NCBI GenBank assembly: GCA_002347985.1 | Contig: DDYM01000037.1 | Coordinates: forward strand, 1-8,182 | Direction of reading: 5' to 3' | Source of the DNA: Bacteroidetes bacterium UBA2234 | Lineage (GTDB): Bacteria; Bacteroidota; Bacteroidia; NS11-12g; UBA955 | Length of the DNA: 8,182 nt | In this document: piece by piece, positions 1 through 7,033 of the stretch | Numbering within the stretch: the first letter of the stretch is position 1 | How the letters are laid out: each line of letters begins with the position of its first letter | Program-made: the position numbers and the translations under genes | The notes under the pieces: generated by a model | The model's input: the letters and a program-made list of their open reading frames with translations, nothing else | Databases searched by the model: none | What the model was told of the DNA's origin: nothing

Positions 1-287
1 TCGTTTCCCTTAATTTCAATCTGTTCTGAAAATTTTGCGGCAGCAAAAGCAGTGAAAAGTCTGCAAGGTGTGCCAGCATCTTGAAAGTAAAAAGGATTGG
101 AACGATTGTGTTCTATTCCCAATAAAGCATCAATTAACAATCGGGTGTCCCTACAGCCATTGGAAATTACATCAGGGTTATCGTTGAGCCAACTTGATAG
201 CCGACCTTGCCCAGCAATTATCACCAAAGCGCGGTTAAGTAAGCTTTTGCTTAAGGGTAGGTCAATGGGGATGGCCGACATAGTCAT
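1..287 (-). CDS. aroA: 3-phosphoshikimate 1-carboxyvinyltransferase (EPSP synthase), N-terminal part
   Basis: Partial gene: only the first 95 codons are in the window, and the rest lies beyond the left edge. EPSP synthase joins shikimate-3-phosphate and phosphoenolpyruvate in the sixth step of the cytoplasmic shikimate pathway. I translated the strand by hand. Residues 10-22 read LPLSKSLLNRALV, matching the family's substrate-binding SKSxxNR signature. Residues 70-80 (DAGTPCRLFTA) match the second conserved motif, usually near NAGTAMRPLTA. The residue aligned with Pro101 of the E. coli enzyme appears to be Leu, as far as a by-eye alignment can show. The ATG at 287 overlaps the end of aroB by 26 nt; a second ATG at 281 is equally possible. 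The adjacent aroB, in the same pathway and on the same strand, strengthens the call. No stop or frameshift is seen in the visible part. Confidence 0.87.
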   Translation of the reverse strand, partial: MTMSAIPIDLPLSKSLLNRALVIIAGQGRLSSWLNDNPDVISNGCRDTRLLIDALLGIEHNRSNPFYFQDAGTPCRLFTAFAAAKFSEQIEIKGN

Positions 288-1350
288 TCAGTACTTTGAT
301 AATAGACTCCGGCGCAACAGGGATGTTGAACCGACAATCTCCGGGGGTAAAAGCCATCGAAAATAGTAGGGTGTCGTTGTTGTTCTTTTTGTCGGCTCGG
401 ATATAATTCATCAACGCCGGAATATCGCTTTGTGTGAAATGAATCGGGGGATATAAATTCTGGACAATCTCTTTTATGCACTGATGGAAATCTTGCGAAG
501 TTTCCTGTTCGGTGGATACTGAAATTGCCAGTGCAGATTCCAAAGCAAGGCCCCAGGCTACGGCGAATCCATGAGGTATGGCCTTGCCTTGATCCAAACT
601 AAACGATTCCAGTGCATGGCCAATTGTATGTCCGAGATTTAACAATTTACGTTGTCCTTTTTCCTCGAAATCTTCACTTACAATGCGTGATTTGATTTTG
701 ATGTTCCATTGAAGGATACTCAGCCAAGCTTGGTAATCATTGGTGTTTGGCATGGGTTGTTGCACTTGTTGCCAAGCTTTTCCACCCAGAAGAATGCCGT
801 GTTTGATCACTTCCGCCCAACCGCTAAGGATTTCAGTTTGTGGCAATGTTTTTAACCAATGTGGAGTGATGAAGATATGCGATGCTTGGGTAAAAGTACC
901 TATGTAGTTTTTGTAGTGTCCTAGGTTGATGCCGGTTTTGCCACCAACAGATGCGTCCACCATGGCCAACAGGGTTGTGGGAATATTCCAAAATTCAATG
1001 CCTCTCAAATAAGTGGAAGCGCAGAAACCGCCAACATCGCAGAGAGCCCCGCCACCTATGTTTATCAGAAGAGAGCCGCGTTGGGCATTGTTGCTTTGTA
1101 ACCAGTTGAAAATTGATTCGCATATAATAAGCGATTTTGCCTCTTCGCCATCCGGTATCGTGAGGATGTTTGATTCAGGAATTCCGCCTACGCAATCGTC
1201 GATGAACGACAAACAAAGCGAGTGGGTGGAGTGACTGCAAAGAAAAAAAACATCGGGTTTGGGTGCGATGGTATTGTTAGAAGTGCTATCAAACCTAGAC
1301 GATAACGCTTCAGAGAATTCCGTGGCGATATCCAAGCCACACCAAATCAT
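262..1350 (-). CDS. aroB: 3-dehydroquinate synthase
   Basis: 362 residues, the usual length for the family. The enzyme converts DAHP to 3-dehydroquinate, the second step of the shikimate pathway, in the cytoplasm using NAD and a divalent metal such as zinc. Visible signatures: the nucleotide-binding stretch PDGEEAKS (66-73), the glycine-rich IGGGALCDVGGF (98-109), TYLRGI (113-118), IPTTLLAMVDASVGGKTGIN (123-142), and KNYIG (147-151). The metal ligands expected from the family are Glu180 in GWAEVIKHG, His241 in NLGHTIGHALES, and His260 in IPHGFAV. Catalytic lysines are present at 138 and 183, and the late DKK motif (320-322) is intact. The ATG overlaps the upstream DUF4835 stop as ATGA, and the gene's end overlaps aroA. 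The gene appears intact and functional. Confidence 0.96.
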   Translation of the reverse strand: MIWCGLDIATEFSEALSSRFDSTSNNTIAPKPDVFFLCSHSTHSLCLSFIDDCVGGIPESNILTIPDGEEAKSLIICESIFNWLQSNNAQRGSLLINIGGGALCDVGGFCASTYLRGIEFWNIPTTLLAMVDASVGGKTGINLGHYKNYIGTFTQASHIFITPHWLKTLPQTEILSGWAEVIKHGILLGGKAWQQVQQPMPNTNDYQAWLSILQWNIKIKSRIVSEDFEEKGQRKLLNLGHTIGHALESFSLDQGKAIPHGFAVAWGLALESALAISVSTEQETSQDFHQCIKEIVQNLYPPIHFTQSDIPALMNYIRADKKNNNDTLLFSMAFTPGDCRFNIPVAPESIIKVLNDYVGHPH

Positions 1351-2261
1351 GATTTGATTTTTTCGTACCGTTGGCTGTTGGTTGGGTCGATTTCCGATAG
1401 AAATTTTGCCATCGCCGTTTTTTCAGGGACTGGTGCTCCTTTATAAATTTCGACCAACTCAGGCCATTTTGTGGAGAAGAACGACTTCTGCAACAGGCAG
1501 TTTTGGAAGATCGACTGCGTTTCTTTTAGTTTTTTGATGTATTCGGTGATATTCTTTCTCGCTTGATCCGGATTGGCAGCGAACTGATCCATTCCTTTGC
1601 GATGATAATTGTATGTAAGCAATCGGAGGTCTTTAAATCGGGGGTTGGTGAGATTTTCGGCCAAATAGAAACGATTCCGTATTCCTTTGCCATCGCCTTG
1701 ATTCCAGCCCATTTTATTTGTCATCATGGATACCATGCTTTGCATCTTGGCGAAATAGGGCGAACCTCCCAATTCTGAATAACTGTCGAAATCCATCCCA
1801 ATAGCAAGGTTTACATAATATGCCAACAGAGTTGTGAAGTCGTTCATATTCATGTTCTCCTGGTACTCAAGGTTTTCGAATTCTCTGTAACTGAAAGTAA
1901 TGTCTTCGTCGTTGAATTGGAAGATTGTGGTTTTATAGGTAGAATTATAGGTGGGTCTAACAACCTGAAACTGCATTGTACCCGAAAAGTCGTTGTTGTT
2001 TATCGCGGTGATATCGAAAAACATGCTGAATTCGATTTTTTCTTGGGTTGCGATGTTTTCATCGGTCCATTTTCTCGTGTTGATGAATTGTTGGGCGGCG
2101 TTTTGCAGTGTTTGGAGCACTTGTTTGTCCGTGAGCTGAACCCTCGGTGCCACAATCTGAATGTTTGCTTTTACCTCTTGAGAGAGTAAGCTGGGTATGT
2201 TCATTGTTAGGACAACAACGACAAAAAGTAGTTTTTTGAAGGGGTTGATTGTGATTTTCAT
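1347..2261 (-). CDS. DUF4835 family exported protein (PorD-like, probable type IX secretion factor)
   Basis: 304 residues from the chosen start. Residues 1-27 form a clear Sec signal peptide: a basic N-terminus, the hydrophobic run LLFVVVVLTM, and probable cleavage before Gln28 (SLLS|QE). The mature protein should be periplasmic or envelope-associated. Motifs I associate with DUF4835 are VRPTYNSTYKT (101-111), the aromatic and acidic FNDEDITFSYREFENLE (116-132), and LAYYVNLAIGMDFDSYSELG (145-164). From memory, this family is named PorD in some annotations and linked to the type IX secretion system; I cannot verify this, and the biochemical role is unclear. The frame is open upstream to an ATG at 2345, but that start would bury the signal peptide behind 28 residues. 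The ATG at 2261 is preferred because it also shares a base with the coaBC stop (TGATG), a coupling arrangement. It ends in an ATGA overlap with aroB. Confidence 0.88.
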   Translation of the reverse strand: MKITINPFKKLLFVVVVLTMNIPSLLSQEVKANIQIVAPRVQLTDKQVLQTLQNAAQQFINTRKWTDENIATQEKIEFSMFFDITAINNNDFSGTMQFQVVRPTYNSTYKTTIFQFNDEDITFSYREFENLEYQENMNMNDFTTLLAYYVNLAIGMDFDSYSELGGSPYFAKMQSMVSMMTNKMGWNQGDGKGIRNRFYLAENLTNPRFKDLRLLTYNYHRKGMDQFAANPDQARKNITEYIKKLKETQSIFQNCLLQKSFFSTKWPELVEIYKGAPVPEKTAMAKFLSEIDPTNSQRYEKIKS

Positions 2262-3484
2262 CAATGAGTTTTGGTTAACCATTCTGATAATGACTGAAGG
2301 AGTTGCTGAGCCACCAGCGATTTGGAAGCGGTGGGGATTTGCCATTGTGCGCCATCTTTGCAGAGGACGGTCACGGCATTTGTATCCACGCCAAAACCAG
2401 CATCGGGGTTGCTCTGTGAATTAAGAACGATGCAATCTAGGTTTTTCTTTTGCAATTTGGCGAGTGCATTGTTCTTTTCGTTTTCGGTTTCCAAAGCAAA
2501 GCCTACGGTGATTTGATTATTGCGTTTGTTCTCCGACAGTTCACTGAGGATATCAGGATTTTTTTTCAGCGTGATGGTAATTGAATCCTCGGTTTTTTTG
2601 ATTTTCTGGGATGCAACTTCAACCGGAGCGAAGTCGGCCACGGCCGCAGCCATAATCAGAATATCGCATTTGGGAAACAATGCAAGGCACTGTTGATGCA
2701 TTTCATTTGCCGAAGTTACGCCGTAGGTGTTGCAGTTTTCTGGAATTGCGATGCTTACGGATCCAAAAACGAGGTCAACGGTAGCGCCGGACTGTATCAA
2801 GGCATCTGCAATCGCAAAGCCCATTTTCCCAGAACTGTGGTTGCCAATAAAACGAACGGGGTCAATGGCTTCTTGGGTTCCGCCGGCGGTGAGTAAAATT
2901 CTTTTACCGGTAAAGAAATTGGGCGGTGGGAGCAGTTGGTTTTCCAGAGCAGAGAAAATTTGCTCGGGTTCGGCCATTCGACCTTTGCCTGTAAGTCCAG
3001 AGGCCAATTCGCCATCTTCGGGTTCAATGATATGAATACCGCGATCGATTAAGGTTTGAATGTTGGTCTGGGTGGAAGCATGAGTCCACATGTCGAGATC
3101 CATCGCCGGGGCCACCCAAATGGGACATCGTGCAGAAAGGATCACCGACATCAATAGATTGTCGCACAGACCATGTGCCATTTTGGCCAGCGTGTTTGCT
3201 CCGGCTGGGGCGATAATGATGGCATCGGCCCAAAGGGCGAGGTGGACATGGTTGTTCCATTCGCCTTGGGTGTTTTTGAAAAAATCAGAAAGGACTGGGT
3301 TTTCGGAAAGTACCGAAAGGGTTTGGGGCGTAACGAAAGATTTTGCTGCATCGGTCATAACAACCTGCACTTCCGCGCCCTCCTTTTTTAGAAGACGAAC
3401 CAATTGTGGGACCTTATAAGCGGCGATGCCACCGGTGATCCCAACAATGATTTTCTTGTTTTTAAAGTGGTTTTTCCGGAGCAT
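2261..3484 (-). CDS. coaBC: Bifunctional phosphopantothenoylcysteine decarboxylase / phosphopantothenate-cysteine ligase
   Basis: Catalyses two consecutive steps of coenzyme A synthesis: coupling of cysteine to 4'-phosphopantothenate (CoaB), then FMN-dependent decarboxylation to 4'-phosphopantetheine (CoaC). It is cytoplasmic and normally oligomeric. Positions below count from the alternative upstream ATG at 3517. The CoaC half shows the flavin-binding [11 protein letters not shown] (25-35), the probable catalytic His92 in HVHLALWAD, and the [20 protein letters not shown] region (103-122). PAMDLDMW (137-144) stands where many species have PAMNxx[15 protein letters not shown] (169-181) covers the region where E. 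coli has an active Cys, and none is seen here. The CoaB half shows [19 protein letters not shown] (208-226), SSGKMG (228-233), AAAVADFAP (290-298) and KIKK (305-308). I chose ATG 3484 (407 residues) because it leaves a short leader before the first beta strand; the overlap with rpoZ is then about 23 nt rather than 56. Confidence 0.95.
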   Translation of the reverse strand: MLRKNHFKNKKIIVGITGGIAAYKVPQLVRLLKKEGAEVQVVMTDAAKSFVTPQTLSVLSENPVLSDFFKNTQGEWNNHVHLALWADAIIIAPAGANTLAKMAHGLCDNLLMSVILSARCPIWVAPAMDLDMWTHASTQTNIQTLIDRGIHIIEPEDGELASGLTGKGRMAEPEQIFSALENQLLPPPNFFTGKRILLTAGGTQEAIDPVRFIGNHSSGKMGFAIADALIQSGATVDLVFGSVSIAIPENCNTYGVTSANEMHQQCLALFPKCDILIMAAAVADFAPVEVASQKIKKTEDSITITLKKNPDILSELSENKRNNQITVGFALETENEKNNALAKLQKKNLDCIVLNSQSNPDAGFGVDTNAVTVLCKDGAQWQIPTASKSLVAQQLLQSLSEWLTKTH

Positions 3485-3785
3485 CGGGGATTCTCCAGTA
3501 GGTTTTTTGATCGTCAAACTCCTGCGTAGCCATCAATGTGGGTTTTGGCATGCGCTCGTACATCATTGAAATCTCAATTTGCTCTCTGTTTTCTTGTATT
3601 TCTTCCAAGTTGTCTGAGTCGTTGATAAATGGCTCCAAGCGATTACGCAACTCCTCTTTTTGCTTTTCAGCAATTTGGTTTGCACGCTTTGAAATGATGA
3701 TTGCACTCAAATAAATGTTGTCGGTTTCTTGCTCAAGATTGCGCAAGTCACGTGTTTCGGCATTACGGGATATAGGATTGCTCAT
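3462..3785 (-). CDS. rpoZ: DNA-directed RNA polymerase subunit omega (Bacteroidota type)
   Basis: 107 residues. Omega is the small subunit that wraps the beta' C-terminus and helps RNA polymerase assemble and stay stable. The segment NIYLSAIIISKRANQIAEKQ (23-42) corresponds to the family's conserved helix, with the basic SKRANQI core. Further on, EEIQENREQIEISMMYERMP (61-80) followed by KPTLMATQEF (81-90) is typical of the longer omega proteins of Bacteroidota, which differ strongly from E. coli RpoZ. The start codon overlaps the bamD stop as ATGA, and its end lies inside the beginning of coaBC. In E. coli, rpoZ sits beside spoT; here it lies between bamD and coaBC, a context I recall as common in this phylum. 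No anomaly is seen. Confidence 0.9.
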   Translation of the reverse strand: MSNPISRNAETRDLRNLEQETDNIYLSAIIISKRANQIAEKQKEELRNRLEPFINDSDNLEEIQENREQIEISMMYERMPKPTLMATQEFDDQKTYWRIPDAPEKPL

Positions 3786-4600
3786 ATGATTTCTTTCAAT
3801 TTGGTGATTTCTTTGGTGATTTTTTCTCTTGTTTCTTTGGCATCAGAACTGTGAAGTCCTTCGGATCTGTTGGCGTCTAAGTAGTCGTCGATCAGGTCGA
3901 TGGCTTTCTCCAGTCGTTCGATACGCTTGGTTTCCACGGAGTTCATGCCGTACAAAAACTGTGCCTTGTAGGCGATGTATTCTAGTTGCTCCTTTTGAGG
4001 AATATCTGGATAGGATTTCAATGCCAAAACAGCGGCAGCACTGGCGGCTTTGAATTCTGAAATCTGGAAATATTGGTTTACTTGCTCAAAGGCTTTTTTG
4101 TGCAAACGCCCCCGCAGATTGTCGATGTGCTCATTGCACTTGGTCATGTAATCCGAATCTGGATAGGCATTCATGAACTCTTGGATCTCATTGATAATGT
4201 CCACGGTGTTCTGTTGGTCTAAATCGAAATCGGCAACCGACATGTAATCGCAGTAGAGGGCCATATAAGAGCAATCAACCACTTTTGGGCTTCGGGTAAA
4301 CTTATAGGTGAAGTCTTTGAATAGTGTACTTGCATCCTCATAGGCTTTGAGGTAATAGTAACAGTAGGCAACTTTTACGTAAGCGAGCTCCAAGCTGTCT
4401 CTTCGATTCTGGAAATATTCGTCTTTCAGTTGTTCGTAGAGGGGCACAGCGCGACTAAAATCTTTCTTGTTGTAAAGCTCTTCTGCCTTGGCAAATTTGA
4501 TCGATGCGTTCTTGCCTTTGAAGATTTTTCCATAGTCGCCACACCCCCCGAGAATTGTAAGTAGGGTCAGCAATAGGATGGAATAGGTCTTGAATCGCAT
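3782..4600 (-). CDS. bamD: Outer membrane protein assembly factor BamD (lipoprotein)
   Basis: 272 residues. BamD is a periplasmic TPR lipoprotein anchored to the outer membrane; with BamA it folds and inserts beta-barrel proteins. Residues 1-20 (MRFKTYSILLLTLLTILGGC) are a lipoprotein signal with lipobox LGGC, so Cys20 should become the lipidated N-terminus. The helical repeats that follow are TPR-like: FAKAEELYNKKDFSRAVPLY (36-55), AYVKVAYCYYYLKAYEDAST (73-92) and INEIQEFMNAYPDSDYMTKC (136-155). The last of these resembles the conserved YPxS pattern of BamD. The C-terminus (residues 222-272) is charged and probably helical. Residue 1 is the only Met that keeps the lipobox near the N-terminus, so the start is firm. 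As the first gene of the leftward series it sits 10 nt downstream of a -7 promoter match. Its stop overlaps rpoZ (ATGA). Confidence 0.92.
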   Translation of the reverse strand: MRFKTYSILLLTLLTILGGCGDYGKIFKGKNASIKFAKAEELYNKKDFSRAVPLYEQLKDEYFQNRRDSLELAYVKVAYCYYYLKAYEDASTLFKDFTYKFTRSPKVVDCSYMALYCDYMSVADFDLDQQNTVDIINEIQEFMNAYPDSDYMTKCNEHIDNLRGRLHKKAFEQVNQYFQISEFKAASAAAVLALKSYPDIPQKEQLEYIAYKAQFLYGMNSVETKRIERLEKAIDLIDDYLDANRSEGLHSSDAKETREKITKEITKLKEII

Positions 4601-4749
4601 AATAAACTTGCAAATATAAGGAATATCAAGGGGTTTTGTATGAAAATCGACGGGGAATTTGGGCTATTGGTCAGATTGTTTTGTGTTCAGTGAATCTCTT
4701 GAAAACTTGTGTATACATAGCCGTCTTTTATCGTCAATTTTGAACCTTT
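4601..4749. other. Divergent intergenic region between bamD and the transketolase N-terminal gene
   Basis: 149 bp of non-coding sequence between two outward-reading genes, so it must hold promoters for both directions unless transcription enters from elsewhere. On the minus strand there is a full -7 match (listed separately). On the plus strand the best candidate is only partial: CAATTTTG at 4735-4742, one base off TAnnTTTG and just 7 nt before the start codon, with no well-spaced -33 TTTG. An alternative AT-rich element, TATACATA, lies at 4712-4719. I see no terminator, riboswitch-like fold or operator repeat. Neither start codon has a clear Shine-Dalgarno sequence, as is usual for Bacteroidota. 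Confidence 0.6.
4611..4618 (-). promoter_or_regulatory. Candidate -7 promoter element upstream of bamD
   Basis: Read on the minus strand this is TATATTTG, a perfect match to the Bacteroidota primary-sigma -7 consensus TAnnTTTG. It lies 10 nt before the bamD ATG, so transcription would start about 4 to 6 nt before the start codon and the mRNA would be almost leaderless. I could not find a properly spaced TTTG -33 element; the nearest T-rich stretch (ATTTTC) lies about 23 nt further upstream. Transcription from here would cover the six leftward genes. Confidence 0.55.
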
Positions 4750-5607
4750 ATGGAAGCCCTCAACACTGTTTCATCCATGGCCACTATGGCTACACAAATT
4801 CGGCGCGATGTACTTCGCATGGTTCATGCTGTTTCTAGCGGTCACCCAGGAGGTTCTTTGGGTTGTGTGGATTATTTCACTGCGTTGCATTTTCATTTTA
4901 TGAAGCACAATGCCGCCAATTTCAACATGAGTGGAAACGGCGAGGATGTGTTTTTTCTCAGCAATGGGCATATTTCACCGGTATATTACAGCACTTTGGC
5001 ACGTTCTGGATACTTTCCAGTGCCGGAGTTGGCTACCTTTAGAAAGTTAAACACGCGTTTACAAGGTCACCCCGCAACCCATGAACACCTCCCCGGTATT
5101 CGCGTTGCGACAGGTTCTTTGGGCCAGGGTTTGAGTGTTGCGGCGGGATTGGCACTTCAGAAGAAAATTGATCACGACGATCATACAGTTTGGGTGGTAA
5201 CGGGTGATGGGGAGTTGCAAGAAGGTCAAATTTGGGAGGCGGTGATGTTTGCGGCCCACAGGAAGTTGGACAATATGATTGTTGCGGTAGATTTCAATCA
5301 GAAGCAAATTGATGGATCTACAGGCGATGTGATGGGTTTGACTGAGTGGACATCGAAATTTTTGGCCTTTGGCTGGGAAGTGTTGGAGATGGATGGAAAC
5401 AATTGGGATAGCATCATGAAAGTGGTGCCTGAGGCGCAATCGAAGTTGGGCGGCGGCAAGCCAATTGTCATCATCATGAAGACCGAAATGGGACAGGGTG
5501 TTGACTTTATGATGGGTACGCACGCTTGGCATGGCAAAGCACCAAACGACGAACAGTTGGAGCGTGCCTTGGCACAATTGCCAGTAACGGAACACGGAGA
5601 TTATTAA
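4750..5607 (+). CDS. tkt: Transketolase, N-terminal (TPP-binding) subunit
   Basis: 285 residues, the normal size of the N-terminal half in split transketolases (a one-chain enzyme has about 660). Together with the C-terminal subunit it transfers two-carbon ketol units between sugar phosphates in the non-oxidative pentose phosphate pathway. Family signatures: SGHPGGSLG (30-38), LSNGHISPVYY (70-80), LQGHP (104-108), GSLGQGLS (122-129), and the TPP/metal motif from GDGELQEG (152-159) to Asn183 in VDFNQKQIDG. HAWHGKAPN (258-266) follows near the end. The ATG at 4750 is preferred: it leaves about 13 residues before the ATQIRRDVLRMVHAV helix. In-frame Met10 and Met13 are less likely alternatives. 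The pyrimidine-binding and C-terminal domains are absent here and are supplied by the gene at 7034, after an intervening vWA gene. Confidence 0.94.
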   Translation: MEALNTVSSMATMATQIRRDVLRMVHAVSSGHPGGSLGCVDYFTALHFHFMKHNAANFNMSGNGEDVFFLSNGHISPVYYSTLARSGYFPVPELATFRKLNTRLQGHPATHEHLPGIRVATGSLGQGLSVAAGLALQKKIDHDDHTVWVVTGDGELQEGQIWEAVMFAAHRKLDNMIVAVDFNQKQIDGSTGDVMGLTEWTSKFLAFGWEVLEMDGNNWDSIMKVVPEAQSKLGGGKPIVIIMKTEMGQGVDFMMGTHAWHGKAPNDEQLERALAQLPVTEHGDY

Positions 5608-5618
5608 TGGCATGATAA

Positions 5619-5636
5619 TGGATTGCCACCAATCCA
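5619..5636 (+). repeat. Short perfect inverted repeat in the gap before the vWA gene
   Basis: TGGATTG and CAATCCA form a perfect 7-bp stem around a 4-nt CCAC loop. It lies 12 nt after the transketolase N-subunit stop and 21 nt before the vWA start. No T-run follows, so it is not a standard intrinsic terminator. It could be an mRNA processing or stability hairpin, a protein-binding site, or chance. No -7 promoter match occurs in this 50-nt gap, so the vWA gene is probably read from upstream. Confidence 0.4.
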
Positions 5637-5657
5637 GTTGAAACTAAAATAAGAACA

Positions 5658-7028
5658 ATGAGAAAAATCACCCTAGTGCTCTGCTTGCTGATTACGTCTG
5701 TTTTGGGCGCGCAAGTAAAAAATGGCTATCCTGGACAAAAAACGCGGATGTTGTTTTTGCTCGATGGCAGCGGCAGTATGTTGGCAGAGATGGGGAATTC
5801 TACGCGTTGGGCGGTTGCTGTGACGTTGATGAATAAGATGGTTGATACATTGCGAACGGTGGAGAATTTGGAAGTGGGATTGCGCGTATTTGGTCATACA
5901 CAACCCAACGAAAAAAAGGATTGCAATGATACCAAATTGGAAGTTCCTTTTGCACCTTTCAATCACAAGCAATTTGCAGCCAAACTAAAGACAATCAAGC
6001 CATTGGGTTATACGTCGATTGCGCAATCTTTGTTGGCATCGGCAAAAGATTTTCCGGAAGATCCCACGGCAAGAAATATTATCATTATTATCACGGATGG
6101 GGTAGAAGAGTGCGGTGGCGATCCTTGTGCAATAAGTATCGCACTGCAACAAAAAGGCATCATTCTAAAGCCGTTTGTAATTGGTTTGGGTACAGACAGT
6201 GAGTCGTTTAGAAACGCGTATTCCTGTACCGGAAGATATTTCAACGCCGAAACACCAGCCCAGTTTCAAAAGATCATTGGGGTGATTATCAATCAGGCAT
6301 TGAACAATACCACGGTTCAAATCAACTTGCTGGACAACCAGGGTTTGCCGAGAGAAACGGACGTTCCCTTAACCATTTTTGATGCTGACAATGGTCAGAT
6401 GGTAGAGAATGTCATTCACACGATGAATGGCAAAGGGGTGCCAGATACTTTGTATTTGGATCCTGTAAGACGCTACAGAGTGGTTGCGCACACCAAGCCA
6501 CAAGTGAGTTCTGAAATTGTAGAAATTGTTCCGGGCAAGCACAATGTGATTCCTTTGCAGACGCCACAGGGAAGTTTGTTGTTGAAGATGGGTGGGATAA
6601 CCAAATATCCTCGACTGCAAGCGATTGTGAGAAAGGGCAATACGATGCAAACGATCAATGCACAAGAGTTTAATACACTGGAGAAATATATCGTTGGGGG
6701 ATATGATTTGGAGATTTTGACGATACCCAGGTTGAAGTTTAATGCAGTTCAAATCAAACAGAATCAAACGGTTACCATTGAGATTCCGAATCCGGGTGTT
6801 CTACAGTTAAGTATCGGCAAGGATGTTACTGGGGCTGTTTTTCAGCGGGTTGACAACAAGTTGGAGTGGGTGATGGATTTGAATGGCACTGTACCGAAGC
6901 AGATGATTAATATGCAACCGGGAGAGTATACGGTTGTTTATCGCACGGCAGGGGAAACGAGAACACTTTACAGCAAATCGAAAATATTTAAAATTAATTC
7001 AGGAACCAATACGCAATTATCGATCTAA
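5658..7028 (+). CDS. Exported vWA-domain protein with repeated C-terminal beta-rich modules
   Basis: 456 residues. A Sec signal peptide (1-18; [18 protein letters not shown], then Gln19) points to the periplasm or outside. No lipobox Cys is seen. A von Willebrand factor A domain spans about residues 29-212. Its MIDAS metal site looks complete: DGSGS (Asp36, Ser38, Ser40), Thr119 in GYTSIAQSL, and Asp147 in [14 protein letters not shown]. Cys152 and Cys157 of that last motif, with Cys89 and Cys190, could form disulfides. The motif resembles vWA proteins of the YfbK / calcium-activated chloride channel-like group. Residues 217-456 appear to be about three beta-rich modules. No obvious type IX sorting domain or transmembrane anchor is seen at the end. 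Function unknown; vWA domains usually bind proteins via the metal. The gene lies between the two transketolase subunit genes and stops 5 nt before the second, so it is very probably cotranscribed with it. Confidence 0.88.
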   Translation: MRKITLVLCLLITSVLGAQVKNGYPGQKTRMLFLLDGSGSMLAEMGNSTRWAVAVTLMNKMVDTLRTVENLEVGLRVFGHTQPNEKKDCNDTKLEVPFAPFNHKQFAAKLKTIKPLGYTSIAQSLLASAKDFPEDPTARNIIIIITDGVEECGGDPCAISIALQQKGIILKPFVIGLGTDSESFRNAYSCTGRYFNAETPAQFQKIIGVIINQALNNTTVQINLLDNQGLPRETDVPLTIFDADNGQMVENVIHTMNGKGVPDTLYLDPVRRYRVVAHTKPQVSSEIVEIVPGKHNVIPLQTPQGSLLLKMGGITKYPRLQAIVRKGNTMQTINAQEFNTLEKYIVGGYDLEILTIPRLKFNAVQIKQNQTVTIEIPNPGVLQLSIGKDVTGAVFQRVDNKLEWVMDLNGTVPKQMINMQPGEYTVVYRTAGETRTLYSKSKIFKINSGTNTQLSI

Positions 7029-7033
7029 CACAC

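Noticed and set aside
97..366. Plus-strand open frame (89 codons) over the aroB/aroA junction
   Set aside because: The minus strand here encodes the EPSP synthase N-terminus and the aroB C-terminus, both with conserved motifs, so the plus frame is a shadow.
2261..2345. Upstream start for the DUF4835 protein at 2345
   Set aside because: It would add 28 residues before a clear signal peptide and overlap coaBC by 85 nt. The TGATG junction at 2261 explains the start better.
5059..5613. Minus-strand open frame (184 codons) opposite the first transketolase gene
   Set aside because: Antisense to clear transketolase motifs. The composition is unlike a real protein and no domain is seen.
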